A stretch of DNA of 64,000 bases, from assembly GCF_001428505.1 (NCBI RefSeq), contig NZ_LMHU01000001.1, forward strand, positions 952,891 to 1,016,890, written 5' to 3'. A model generated the notes under the pieces. It did not search any database. It worked only from the letters and a program-made list of their open reading frames with translations, and was not told where the DNA came from. This document shows, piece by piece, positions 34,654 to 43,209 of this stretch. Position 1 is the stretch's first letter. Each line of letters begins with the position of its first letter. This stretch comes from Terrabacter sp. Root181 (GTDB taxonomy: Bacteria; Actinomycetota; Actinomycetes; Actinomycetales; Dermatophilaceae). The position numbers and the translations under genes are program-made.

Positions 34654-36519
34654 ATGTCCCGTTCCACCCGCCGCTTCGCCGGAGTCGCCGTCGCCGGACT
34701 CTGCGCTGCGGCCGCGCTCGCAGCGCCTGCCGTTGCCGACAACGGCAACCAGAAGAGCGACCCGCAAGGCCCGCTGGTCGACATCCAGCTCCTGTCGTTC
34801 AACGACTTCCACGGCAACCTCGAGGCGCCGTCCGGGTCGAGCGGGCGCATCGTCGTCGGCCACGCGCCGGACGCCAACGACGTCGACAAGGACCTCAACA
34901 AGGCCGAGCCCGTGGACGTCACGGTCGACGCCGGCGGTGTCGAGTACCTCGCGTCCCACCTCGCCGAGGCCCGCCAGGGCCACCGCAACACGCTCACCGT
35001 CGCCGCGGGTGACATCGTGGGCGCCTCGCCGCTGCTGTCCGCGGCCTTCCACGACGAGCCCACGATCCTCGCGATGAACAAGCTCGGCCTCAACGTCACC
35101 TCCGTCGGCAACCACGAGTTCGACGAGGGTTACAGGGAGATCCAGCGCCTCGCCCACGGCGGCTGCATCGACGACGGCGACGGCCAGAACAACCAGAACT
35201 CCTGCCCGACCGGCTCCTTCCCCGGTGCGAGCTTCGACATCCTCGCCGCGAACGTCATCGAGAAGGCCAGCGGCAACACGATCCTGCCCGCCTACTCGAT
35301 CAAGAACGTCAACGGCGCCAAGATCGGCTTCATCGGCATGACCCTCAAGGACACGCCCAACATCGTCACCGCCTCCGGCGTGGCCGGGCTGGAGTTCACC
35401 GACGAGGTGAAGACCGCCAACGCGCTCGTGCCGGTGCTTCGCGCGCAGGGCGTCAAGGCCATCGTCGTGCTGATCCACCAGGGCGGGACCCCGAGCTCTG
35501 AGCCGTGGACGAGCCCCGTCGACCAGAAGACCTACCAGGCCAACCCGACCTATGACTACACGTGCCAGGGCGGCGGCAGCCTGAAGAGCGACTCGGCGAT
35601 CCTGCCGATCGCAGCGGGCCTCGACCCCGAGATCGACATGATCGTCTCGGGTCACACCCACCAGCCCTACGTGTGTGACGTCAAGGATCCGGCCGACAAC
35701 GACCGGCTCGTGACCTCGGCGTCGTCGTTCGGCCGGCTCTTCACCGAGACCAACCTCCAGTTCGACAGGCGCACCCAGGACATCGTGCGGAGCTCGGTCG
35801 AGGGCACGAACATGATCGTCACGCGCGACACGAAGGACCCCGCGCAGACGGCGCTCATCAACCAGTACAAGGAGCTCGTCCGCCCCATCGCCTCAAAGGT
35901 GATCGGCCACATCACGCAGGACGTCCTCAAGGGCGGCGCCGGTGCCAACGCAGGCGGTGAGTCGCAGCTCGGCGACCTCATCGCCGACGCCCAGCTCGCC
36001 GACCCGTCGGTCGTCACCGGCGGCGACAAGCCGGTCATCGCCTTCATGAACCCGGGCGGCATCCGTGCGGACCTCACCTACGCCACCTCCCCGTACGGCG
36101 AGGCGCCCGGTGACGTCACCTACGACGAGGCGTTCACGGTCCAGCCGTTCAACAACTACCTCGTGTCGATGACGCTGACCGGTGAGCAGATCAAGGCGAT
36201 CCTGGGGCAGCAGTGGACCGGCAGCAACGCCGGCTCCAACAAGAAGATCCTCCAGGTCTCGAAGGGCTTCTCCTACAGCTACTCCGGCACGACCCTCGGT
36301 GCCGTGACGCTGAACGGCAGCCCCCTCGTCGACAGCCAGTCCTACCGCATCGTGACGAACAACTTCCTGCAGGGCGGTGGCGACGGCTTCCCGACCTTCA
36401 CGAAGGGCACCAACGTCTACTACGGCGGTCTCGACATCGACGCGTTCGCCAACTACCTCACGTCCTTCAACCCCACCGGCTACACGCCGGGTCCGCTGAC
36501 CCGGATCTCCGGCAGCTGA
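34654..36519 (+). CDS. Secreted 5'-nucleotidase / metallophosphatase
   Basis: 621 residues. A Sec signal peptide (residues 1-31, ending APAVADN) leads into a calcineurin-like phosphoesterase with metal motifs SFNDFHGN, GNHEFDEG and SGHTHQPY, and a C-terminal 5'-nucleotidase domain (MNPGGIRADL and FNNYLVSMTLTGEQIKAIL). No sorting signal, so probably released. It liberates phosphate from extracellular nucleotides, fitting the surrounding phosphate genes. AAGGGG precedes the chosen ATG; a TAGCCT box lies at 34597-34602. Confidence 0.95.
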   Translation: MSRSTRRFAGVAVAGLCAAAALAAPAVADNGNQKSDPQGPLVDIQLLSFNDFHGNLEAPSGSSGRIVVGHAPDANDVDKDLNKAEPVDVTVDAGGVEYLASHLAEARQGHRNTLTVAAGDIVGASPLLSAAFHDEPTILAMNKLGLNVTSVGNHEFDEGYREIQRLAHGGCIDDGDGQNNQNSCPTGSFPGASFDILAANVIEKASGNTILPAYSIKNVNGAKIGFIGMTLKDTPNIVTASGVAGLEFTDEVKTANALVPVLRAQGVKAIVVLIHQGGTPSSEPWTSPVDQKTYQANPTYDYTCQGGGSLKSDSAILPIAAGLDPEIDMIVSGHTHQPYVCDVKDPADNDRLVTSASSFGRLFTETNLQFDRRTQDIVRSSVEGTNMIVTRDTKDPAQTALINQYKELVRPIASKVIGHITQDVLKGGAGANAGGESQLGDLIADAQLADPSVVTGGDKPVIAFMNPGGIRADLTYATSPYGEAPGDVTYDEAFTVQPFNNYLVSMTLTGEQIKAILGQQWTGSNAGSNKKILQVSKGFSYSYSGTTLGAVTLNGSPLVDSQSYRIVTNNFLQGGGDGFPTFTKGTNVYYGGLDIDAFANYLTSFNPTGYTPGPLTRISGS

Positions 36520-36544
36520 CCGAGGACCGACCCGGCACCACCAC

Positions 36545-36585
36545 GAGGTATGCCGTCCAGCTCACCGAGCCGGACGGCATACCTC
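36545..36585. terminator. Hairpin built from inverted GTATGCC motifs
   Basis: Fourteen-base perfect arms (36545-36558 and 36572-36585, GAGGTATGCCGTCC and its complement) plus an inner GCTC/GAGC stem. Each arm contains one copy of the over-represented GTATGCCG motif. It lies between the convergent nucleotidase and glnR genes. Confidence 0.85.
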
Positions 36586-36611
36586 TGTGTGGCGTGGCTC
36601 GGGCGAGTGGG

Positions 36612-37307
36612 TCAGGCGTCGGCCGGCTGGGCCTCGGCCCGGTCGGGCACGAGACGGTAGCCCACGTTGCGGACCGTGCCGATGAGGGCCTCGTGGTCGG
36701 GCCCGAGCTTGGCGCGGAGGCGACGCACGTGCACGTCGACGGTGCGCGTGCCGCCGTAGTAGTCGTAGCCCCAGACCTCCTGGAGCAGCTGGGCGCGGGT
36801 GAAGACGCGCCCCGGGTGCTGCGCGAGGTACTTGATGAGCTCGAACTCCTTGTAGGTCAGGTCGAGCGGGCTGCCACGGAACTTCGCGGAGTAGGAGGCC
36901 TCGTCGATGACGAGCTCGCCCGAGGTGATCGGCAGGTCGAGGTCGGCGTCGTCGTCCTGGCCCTTCGTCATGGCGAGGCGCAGGCGCGCGTCGACCTCGG
37001 CGGGGCCGGCGGAGTCGAGCAGCACGTCGTCGAGGCCCCACTCGGCCGTGAGACCAGCAAGGCCGCCCTCGGTGAGGACGGCCAGCAGGGGGGTGCCGAT
37101 CCCGGTCGTGCGCAGCACCCTGCAGAGGGAGCGTGCGCTCGCCAGCTCCCGTCGCGCATCGATGATGACGACGTCGCAGTCGGGTGAGTCGACGAGGGCC
37201 GTGGCCTCGGCGGGCAGGATCCGCACCGTGTGGCTGAGCAGCCCGAGGGCAGGCAGCACCTCGGCGCTGGGAGCCAGCGCGTTGGTGAGCAGCAGCAGTC
37301 GGGCCAT
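36612..37307 (-). CDS. glnR: Orphan OmpR-type regulator GlnR
   Basis: 231 residues. The N-terminal receiver-like domain (1-115) starts [24 protein letters not shown], characteristic of GlnR, and has a degenerate phosphorylation pocket (only the [10 protein letters not shown] acidic site is clear). The C-terminal winged helix contains [22 protein letters not shown] and [20 protein letters not shown]. GlnR controls nitrogen assimilation genes; there is no partner kinase next to it, as expected. Confidence 0.92.
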   Translation of the reverse strand: MARLLLLTNALAPSAEVLPALGLLSHTVRILPAEATALVDSPDCDVVIIDARRELASARSLCRVLRTTGIGTPLLAVLTEGGLAGLTAEWGLDDVLLDSAGPAEVDARLRLAMTKGQDDDADLDLPITSGELVIDEASYSAKFRGSPLDLTYKEFELIKYLAQHPGRVFTRAQLLQEVWGYDYYGGTRTVDVHVRRLRAKLGPDHEALIGTVRNVGYRLVPDRAEAQPADA

Positions 37308-37373
37308 CTCATGCAGGATAGGCGAGACTGGTCACCAGCGGACGAGACCGCATCAACGATGAGACGGAGTGAG

Positions 37374-37694
37374 ATGGCCCCGAGTGGACCCGAGCCGCGC
37401 ACGACCGAACCGGTCGCTGCGGCGGTTCCCGCGACCCCGGTTGCCACCACCTCCGCCGCGACGGTCACGGTGCGCTACTGGGCCGCGGCGCGCGCCGCGG
37501 CCGGGACCGACAGCGAGACGCGGACCGGCGCGACCGTCGGGGAGGTCGTCGACGCGGCCGTCGCCGCCCACCCCGACCTCGCGCGGGTCGCGCGGGTCGC
37601 GACCTTCCTGCTCGACGGCCGCAAGGTCGGTCGCGACGCACCCGTCGTCGACGGCGGGACCGTCGAGGTGCTGCCGCCCTTCGCCGGCGGGTGA
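37374..37694 (+). CDS. MoaD/ThiS-type sulfur carrier protein
   Basis: 106 residues with a Pro/Ala-rich N-terminal extension and a beta-grasp core (ATVTVRYWAAARAAAGTDSE to VEVLPPFAGG). The C-terminal di-glycine is the thiocarboxylate-forming end. GGAG lies 5 bases before the ATG at 37374, preferred over the ATG 15 bases upstream. It is divergent from glnR and followed by a membrane protein. Confidence 0.85.
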   Translation: MAPSGPEPRTTEPVAAAVPATPVATTSAATVTVRYWAAARAAAGTDSETRTGATVGEVVDAAVAAHPDLARVARVATFLLDGRKVGRDAPVVDGGTVEVLPPFAGG

Positions 37695-37700
37695 TGCACA

Positions 37701-38531
37701 ATGGCCCCCGTGCCTGAGGACGACGCGACCCTCCGCGAGCCCGGTCCCGACGCCTCCGTGGCCGCCGGGTCGCTCCGCCTACCGCTGTCGCCCGCGGGTG
37801 CCGACCGCATCCGGTGGGTCAGCATCGCAGCGACCCTCGTCGCCGCGGTGGTGCTCCTCGTCGCACAGGGGACCGGGTATGCCGCCACGCTGGGCGTGAC
37901 CCTCGCGCTCGCTCTCGCGGTGGCCTGGGGATGGCCTCTGCTCACCGGGTCCTGGACCCCGACGGCGACGACCGTCGTGCTCGCCGTCGCGTCCGTGGCG
38001 ATCGTGCTCAGTGCGCTGCGCCAGGACCTGCTCTGGGTCCCGGCAGCAGTCGCGTTCGGCATCCTGCTCGCCTTCTCCGGCCAGCTCGTCCGGCGCACCG
38101 GCCGCGAGGGGCTCGTCCTGACGCTGCTCTCGTCGTTCGGCGGCCTCGTCGTCATCGCCTCCGGCACGACGGCGGTCGTCGCGGCCAACAGCGACAAGGG
38201 CCGGGCGGTCGCCGTCGTCGCCATGGCAGCGGTCGGGGCGGCCGTCGTCACCGACCTGCTCGCCGGCGTCCGGGGCGCCTCGCCGTTCCTCGGGTTCGTG
38301 GCCCTCGCGGCCGCGGTGCTCGCCGCTGTCGTCGTCGCGACCCGCGGCACGCAGGTCGGCGCGCTCGAGGCACTCGGGATCGGTGCTGCCGTCGGCACGG
38401 TGTCGTGGTCGTTCCGCCGGGTGCTCGCGCTGCAGCCGGCCATGCTGACGGTCCGGGGACAGGTCGGCGCGGGGGCCGGGTCGGTGCTCGTCGTCGGTGC
38501 CGTCGTGCACCTCTTCTCCGTCCTCACCTGA
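37701..38531 (+). CDS. Multi-span membrane protein, unknown
   Basis: 276 residues with about seven hydrophobic segments beginning at residue 39 (WVSIAATLVAAVVLLVAQ). Only short loops connect them, with RRTGREG and NSDKGRAV facing the cytoplasm by the positive-inside rule. No transporter motif seen. It starts 6 bases after the sulfur-carrier gene, so the two are cotranscribed. Confidence 0.75.
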   Translation: MAPVPEDDATLREPGPDASVAAGSLRLPLSPAGADRIRWVSIAATLVAAVVLLVAQGTGYAATLGVTLALALAVAWGWPLLTGSWTPTATTVVLAVASVAIVLSALRQDLLWVPAAVAFGILLAFSGQLVRRTGREGLVLTLLSSFGGLVVIASGTTAVVAANSDKGRAVAVVAMAAVGAAVVTDLLAGVRGASPFLGFVALAAAVLAAVVVATRGTQVGALEALGIGAAVGTVSWSFRRVLALQPAMLTVRGQVGAGAGSVLVVGAVVHLFSVLT

Positions 38532-38602
38532 CTCCCCACCTCCCCAACCGTCGAGAGGCCACGTTCCGCCGCCTCCCACCGTCGAGAGGCCAGAAACTCG
38601 GG

Positions 38603-38974
38603 TCAGTAGACGAGGGCCTGCGCACCCGGGGCCATGACCTCCTCGACGAAGACGGCCGCGCCCTTGATCACCGCACCGTCGACCAGCTGGTCCTGCGTCA
38701 GGTCGCGCCGGGCCGCACACTGCGTGCAGACGGTGAGCCGGCCACCCTCGATCACCGCGTCACGCAGCGAGACGAGCGGGGCGGCATACGGCAGCTCGAA
38801 CTCCTCCGCCCGCCCGGGGACGGCCATCCACGTCGACTCGCCGGTGAGCCAGAGCGAGACGTCGACGCCGCTCGCGACGGCCGTGGCGGCGACCGTGAAG
38901 GCCTGCGAGAGGCGCTCCGGCGCCTCGGTGCCGGCGGTGACCTTGACGACGAGCGAGCGTGCGGGGGAGTCCAT
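38603..38974 (-). CDS. DsrE-family protein
   Basis: 123 residues with the DsrE/F fold: SLVVKVTAGTEAPERLSQAFTVAATAVASG, then VSLWLTGEST and a cysteine pair in LTVCTQCAARRDL. Sulfur-relay proteins have this fold; the CxxC-like TVCTQC might carry persulfide. A TAGCCT box ends 6 bases before the ATG (leaderless type), overlapping the divergent promoter of the nitrobindin gene. Confidence 0.85.
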   Translation of the reverse strand: MDSPARSLVVKVTAGTEAPERLSQAFTVAATAVASGVDVSLWLTGESTWMAVPGRAEEFELPYAAPLVSLRDAVIEGGRLTVCTQCAARRDLTQDQLVDGAVIKGAAVFVEEVMAPGAQALVY

Positions 38975-38980
38975 GGGATC

Positions 38981-38990
38981 AGGCTACGAT
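38981..38990. promoter_or_regulatory. Overlapping divergent -10 boxes
   Basis: AGGCTACGAT contains TAGCCT read leftward (for the DsrE gene, 6 bases from its ATG at 38974) and TACGAT read rightward (for the nitrobindin gene, 7 bases from its ATG at 38998). The two boxes share the same T-A step, so both promoters cannot be melted at once. Both mRNAs would be leaderless and start 23 bp apart. Confidence 0.6.
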
Positions 38991-38997
38991 CGGGCGC

Positions 38998-39495
38998 ATG
39001 TTCAACCTCGACCAGGACATCCCCGAGCCGCTGCGACCCCTCGCCTGGCTCATCGGACGCTGGGAGGGCGCCGGCGTCGTCGGCTACCCGACGATCGAGT
39101 CGGCGCACTTCGGCCAGGAGGTCGAGGTCACCCACGACGGGCGAGGCTTCCTCAAGTGGGAGAGCCGCGCCTGGATCCTGGACTCCGAGAACGGCGCGAA
39201 GGTGCGCCCCGCGGCCGTCGAGTCCGGCTTCTGGCGCCCGCTCGAGAACGGTGAGGTCGAGCTGCTCCTCGCGCACCCCACCGGCATTCTCGAGCTCTAC
39301 TACGGCAAGATCGAGCCGGCCAAGATCCAGCTCAAGACCGACGGCGTCCTGCGCGCCCCCGGGGCGAAGGAGTACAACGCCGCGACGCGGATGTACGGCC
39401 TCGTCGAGTCCAACCTCCTCTGGGTCATGGACATGGCCGCCGTCGGCCAGGAGCTCCAGAGCCACGTGTCGGCCACCCTCAAGCGCGTCGAGTGA
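38998..39495 (+). CDS. Nitrobindin-type heme-binding beta-barrel
   Basis: 165 residues. The GxWxGxG motif of the FABP-like/THAP4 family is present as GRWEGAGVVGYP at about 21-32, followed by antiparallel strands and a late His in LQSHVSATLKRVE that matches the proximal heme ligand. Members isomerise peroxynitrite to nitrate. Precedes the YgfZ gene by 22 bases. Confidence 0.9.
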   Translation: MFNLDQDIPEPLRPLAWLIGRWEGAGVVGYPTIESAHFGQEVEVTHDGRGFLKWESRAWILDSENGAKVRPAAVESGFWRPLENGEVELLLAHPTGILELYYGKIEPAKIQLKTDGVLRAPGAKEYNAATRMYGLVESNLLWVMDMAAVGQELQSHVSATLKRVE

Positions 39496-39517
39496 CCAAC
39501 GGAATGAGGCGTGTGCC

Positions 39518-40579
39518 GTGAGCGTTCCAACCAGCATGAGCGACGTGGAGCTGCCCACCCGACCGGCGACGACGAGTCCGCTGCTGTCGCGCCCCGGCGC
39601 CGTGGCGGGCGAGGGGCTCGAGGCCGGCGTCGCCCTCCACCACGGCGACCCGATGCGCGAGCAGCGCCTCCTGGAGGAGGGCCTCGCGGTCGTCGACCTC
39701 TCGCACCGCGACGTCGTCACCGTCACGGGCCCCGACCGGCTCAGCTGGCTGCACTCGCTGACCACCCAGCACCTCCTCGGCCTGGAGCCGCGCCAGTCGC
39801 GCGAGGCCCTCATCCTCAGCCCCAAGGGCCACGTCGAGCACTCCCTGCACGTCGTCGACGACGGCGAGACGACATGGATCACGACCGAGCCCGGTGCCGG
39901 CCCGGCCCTCGTCGAGTGGCTCGACCGGATGCGCTTCATGCTGCGCGTCGAGGTCTCGCTCGTCACCGACGACTGGGCCGTGCTCGGCGAGCCGCACGAC
40001 AGCGAGTCCGTCGAGGGCGAGCCCCTCGCCTGGCGCGACCCGTGGCCCGACCTCGTCGGCGACACGACGGCATACGGCCCGGTCGACGACCACCCCGGCA
40101 CCGAGCGGTCCTGGCGAGAGGTCATCGTCCCGCGATCGGATCTCGTTGCGGCCGTGGGGGATCGGCCTCTAGCCGGTCTGTGGGCCGCCGAGGCCCTCCG
40201 GATCGCTGCCTGGCGTCCGCGTCTCGGCCTCGAGACCGACCACCGCACCATCGTCCACGAGCTCGACTGGCTGCGCACCGCGGTGCACCTGCACAAGGGC
40301 TGCTACCGCGGCCAGGAGACGGTGGCCCGCGTCCACAACCTCGGTCGCCCTCCGCGCCGGCTCGTCTTCCTCCACCTCGACGGCTCGGGTCACGTCCTGC
40401 CGGCGCAGGGGAGCGAGGTCCGGGCGGGCGACCGCGTCATCGGGCGCGTCACCTCGGTCGGGCGCCACCACGTCGACGGACCCATCGCCCTCGCGGTCAT
40501 CAAGCGCAACACCGACCCGACCCTCGAGCTGCTCGTCGACGACCTCTCGGCCGCGCAGACGACGATCGTCGCCCCCTGA
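39518..40579 (+). CDS. ygfZ: YgfZ/GcvT-like folate-binding Fe-S maintenance protein
   Basis: 353 residues. GcvT-like fold with the YgfZ signature KGCYRGQETVARVHNLGRPPRRL at about 263-285, where the Cys is the conserved one. The protein uses tetrahydrofolate to sustain Fe-S cluster enzymes. I use GTG at 39518 (GAGGC upstream); an in-frame ATG lies at 39536. Confidence 0.9.
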   Translation: MSVPTSMSDVELPTRPATTSPLLSRPGAVAGEGLEAGVALHHGDPMREQRLLEEGLAVVDLSHRDVVTVTGPDRLSWLHSLTTQHLLGLEPRQSREALILSPKGHVEHSLHVVDDGETTWITTEPGAGPALVEWLDRMRFMLRVEVSLVTDDWAVLGEPHDSESVEGEPLAWRDPWPDLVGDTTAYGPVDDHPGTERSWREVIVPRSDLVAAVGDRPLAGLWAAEALRIAAWRPRLGLETDHRTIVHELDWLRTAVHLHKGCYRGQETVARVHNLGRPPRRLVFLHLDGSGHVLPAQGSEVRAGDRVIGRVTSVGRHHVDGPIALAVIKRNTDPTLELLVDDLSAAQTTIVAP

Positions 40580-40614
40580 CCGACGCGGCTGCAGCCGCTG
40601 GCAGGATGTGCGGC

Positions 40615-41469
40615 ATGAGCACCGCACGCACCGCAGCGAGCACCCTGATCACCGTCGCGCCCACGGGCGCCGAGACCGCCAAGTCGGACGTCGCGGCCCT
40701 GCCCACGACACCGGATGAGCTCGTCGAGACCGCCGTCGCCTGTGAGCGCGCGGGCGCCGCGTTGATCCACATCCACGTGCGCGACCGCGAGCACCAGCCG
40801 ACGCTCGAGCCGGGCTTCCTGAAGGAGGCCGTCGACGGCGTGCGCGAGGCCACCGACCTCGTCGTCCAGCTCTCGACCGGCGGCTCCATCACCGACCCCC
40901 TCGAGAAGCGCCTCACCGTCCTCGACGCCGACCCCGACTCGTGCTCGCTGACGTGCGGCACGACCAACTTCGGCGACGGCGTGTTCCTCAACCCGTGGGG
41001 CTTCATGGTCGACCTCTACCGGCAGGCCCAGGAGCGGGAGGTCGTGCCGGAGTTCGAGCTCTTCGAGCTCGGTCACGTGCACGCGCTGCGCCGGCTCATC
41101 GACGAGTGCGGACTGCCCTACGGCGGCAAGGTCCACGTCGACTTCGTCACCGGGGTGCCGGGCTCGATGCCGGGCACGCCGCAGGCGCTGCTCGCCGGCG
41201 TCGCGATGCTCCCGCCCGAGGTGACGAGCTGGTCGGCCACCGGCATCGGCCGCGCGCACCTGCCGATCGTCGCCGCGGCCCTCTCGGGCGGCGGGCACCT
41301 CCGCGTCGGCATGGAGGACAACCTCATGTACGCCAAGGGTCGTCCCGTCGCGCACAACAGCGAGCTCGTGGCCCGGGCCGCCGAGATCGCCACGGTCATG
41401 CAGCGCCCGCCGATGACGACGACCGAGGCGCGAGAGGCCCTGTCGATCAAGGACCGTCGCACCCGCTGA
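40615..41469 (+). CDS. BKACE-type beta-keto acid cleavage enzyme (DUF849)
   Basis: 284 residues, TIM barrel. Zn ligands are visible in LIHIHVRD (two His) and the catalytic-region FELFELGHVHAL and VGMEDNLMYAKGRPVAHNSELV are family hallmarks. BKACE enzymes condense a beta-keto acid with acetyl-CoA to give a CoA ester and acetoacetate; the substrate cannot be read from the sequence. AGGA lies before the ATG at 40615. Confidence 0.92.
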   Translation: MSTARTAASTLITVAPTGAETAKSDVAALPTTPDELVETAVACERAGAALIHIHVRDREHQPTLEPGFLKEAVDGVREATDLVVQLSTGGSITDPLEKRLTVLDADPDSCSLTCGTTNFGDGVFLNPWGFMVDLYRQAQEREVVPEFELFELGHVHALRRLIDECGLPYGGKVHVDFVTGVPGSMPGTPQALLAGVAMLPPEVTSWSATGIGRAHLPIVAAALSGGGHLRVGMEDNLMYAKGRPVAHNSELVARAAEIATVMQRPPMTTTEAREALSIKDRRTR

Positions 41470-41488
41470 CACGCTCCTGCGCGGGGAA

Positions 41489-41525
41489 GAGTGCCCTCTC
41501 GACCCATCGGGTCGGGAGGGCACTC
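41489..41525 (+). terminator. 17-base-arm hairpin after the BKACE gene
   Basis: GAGTGCCCTCTCGACCC and its near-perfect complement (one mismatch) around ATC, 20 bases after the stop. No U-tract, as is common in high-GC actinobacteria. Confidence 0.8.
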
Positions 41526-41606
41526 GTGCGTGCCGGGAGCCGGTGTGGGGCGTCTCACGCTGTCCAGAGTTTGCATTCTGCTTGCTGTAGTTAGCACAAT
41601 GGAGGC

Positions 41607-42098
41607 ATGAGCAAGCTTCCGCTACCCGACCTCGGGGCCTACTTGCGCGAGCAGCGCGAGAGCGCCCAGCTGTCGCTGCGGCAGCTCGCCGAGATGGCCG
41701 GGGTCTCCAATCCCTACCTGTCGCAGATCGAGCGCGGGCTCAAGCGCCCGAGCGCCGAGATCCTGCAGCAGATCGCCAAGGGGCTGCAGGTCTCGGCCGA
41801 GTCGCTCTACGTCCGGGCCGGCATCCTCGACGAGCGGGTCGCCGACGGCGACCCTGCCGCCGTGCCCGACGTCCTCTCCGCGGTCGCGCTCGACCCGGTC
41901 CTGACCGACCGGCAGCGCGCGGTGCTCGTCGACATCTACCTGTCGTTCGTCGGTGAGGACGAGACGACACCCGAGACCACGCCGCGGCCACCGCGCACCC
42001 CGCGCACACCGCGTACCCCGGCGGCAGCACCGCGCCGGCGCCCGTCGCGCAGCACGTCCGCTGCCGCGACCCCCGAGCTCAACGAGAAGGAGAACTGA
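41607..42098 (+). CDS. Xre-family regulator paired with HbhA-like gene
   Basis: 163 residues. N-terminal HTH_3: AYLREQRESAQLSLRQLAEMAGVSNPYLSQIERGLKRPS at about 11-49. The C-terminal tail is Thr-Pro-Arg rich with PRTPRTPRT repeats. The arrangement regulator then HbhA-like gene is the same as Rv0474-Rv0475 in Mycobacterium tuberculosis. GGAGG precedes the ATG; an A/T-rich region with TTGCAT and GTAGTTAGCAC (41571-41598) is the likely promoter. Confidence 0.9.
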   Translation: MSKLPLPDLGAYLREQRESAQLSLRQLAEMAGVSNPYLSQIERGLKRPSAEILQQIAKGLQVSAESLYVRAGILDERVADGDPAAVPDVLSAVALDPVLTDRQRAVLVDIYLSFVGEDETTPETTPRPPRTPRTPRTPAAAPRRRPSRSTSAAATPELNEKEN

Positions 42099-42099
42099 G

Positions 42100-43110
42100 A
42101 TGGCACTCAGCAAGAAGATCACCAAGGCTGTCAAGGACGCCCAGAAGCAGGCCGAGGCCGCCGTCGCCGACGTGCGCGGCCAGCTGGTCCAGGTCGAGGA
42201 CCGTATGCCCGATGTCCAGGTCGACCCGACGCCGTTCTACGCCGTCGTCGGCGCCGCCAACATCGCGATCGACACGGTCCGCACGGCCGGCGAGCAGCTC
42301 GAGGTCGCGCGCAAGCAGGCCAAGGGTGTCGACCTGCGCAAGGGCGCCAAGAAGGAGGCCGACCAGATGCAGAAGGACCTCCAGAAGCGCATCGTCGACC
42401 TCCAGGGCCGCACGACCGAGCTGCAGAAGCTGGCGACGACGTATGCCGAGCGCTTCGTCACCCGGGCCCAGGACCTCCCGGCCCGCGTCCTCAACGAGGG
42501 TCTCGTCATCGCGAGCAACGCCAAGGACCAGTACGACGCCGCCGCGGCCCGTGGCGAGAAGGTCGTGACCGACCTCCGCGCCCACGGTGAGCGCACGGCC
42601 TACGACCTCGCCGAGCGCGGCACCGCCACGGTGACCCGTGGTCGTCGCGTCGCCGGTGCTGCTGTGAGCGAGGGCGAGAAGGTCGCCAAGAGCCTCAAGG
42701 GTGTCGTCGTCAAGGACGCCTCCACGCTCGGCTCGCAGGTCTCCTCCTCGGTCGAGGCCGTCGAGTCGGCCGCCGCACCGGTCCCGGCCAAGCGCACCGC
42801 CGCCCACCAGACGGCGATCCGCAAGTCGGCGGCCCAGAAGGCCGCGGCCACGCGCAAGGCCAACGAGGTCGAGGCCACGACGACCCGCAAGGTCGCCGCT
42901 CGCAGCTCTGCCACGACCGACGACCCGCAGGCCACGGTGGCCCGCAAGGTCGCGCCGGCCAAGAAGGCGGCCAGGAAGACGGCCACCAAGACGGCGGCCG
43001 CGACCACGGGCGCGGCCAAGACCGCGACGAAGAAGGCCACGCCGGCCAAGAAGAAGACCGCCAAGAAGGCCTCGACGGCCACGAGCACGACCGGCACCTC
43101 GACGGACTGA
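42100..43110 (+). CDS. HbhA-like lysine/alanine-rich protein
   Basis: 336 residues. The N-terminal 150 are helical coiled-coil-like (KKITKAVKDAQKQAEAAVADV, KEADQMQKDLQKRIVDLQGRT); the last 100 are Lys/Ala/Thr/Pro repeats of the AAKKAT and PAKKA kind, as in heparin-binding haemagglutinin and histone-like tails. It may bind DNA, polyanions or the cell surface. No signal peptide. AAGGAG lies upstream, and the ATG is one base after the regulator stop. Confidence 0.82.
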   Translation: MALSKKITKAVKDAQKQAEAAVADVRGQLVQVEDRMPDVQVDPTPFYAVVGAANIAIDTVRTAGEQLEVARKQAKGVDLRKGAKKEADQMQKDLQKRIVDLQGRTTELQKLATTYAERFVTRAQDLPARVLNEGLVIASNAKDQYDAAAARGEKVVTDLRAHGERTAYDLAERGTATVTRGRRVAGAAVSEGEKVAKSLKGVVVKDASTLGSQVSSSVEAVESAAAPVPAKRTAAHQTAIRKSAAQKAAATRKANEVEATTTRKVAARSSATTDDPQATVARKVAPAKKAARKTATKTAAATTGAAKTATKKATPAKKKTAKKASTATSTTGTSTD

Positions 43111-43150
43111 CTCGTCGAGCCGGCGCCCCCCGGGCGCCCGTCCGTACGAC

Positions 43151-43181
43151 AGGGCCGCCACCCCCACCGGGTGGCGGCCCT
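43151..43181 (+). terminator. 13-base perfect hairpin after the HbhA-like gene
   Basis: AGGGCCGCCACCC and its exact complement with a 5-base loop (CCACC), 40 bases after the stop. It supports starting the next gene at 43210 rather than inside the hairpin. Confidence 0.85.
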
Positions 43182-43209
43182 GCTGCGTCGCTCCGGCATA
43201 CTGCGGGAC

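Noticed and set aside
43171-43209. Upstream GTG start for the asparaginase gene
   Set aside because: It would begin inside the terminator hairpin of the preceding gene; the GTG at 43210 follows a CATACT box at leaderless distance.
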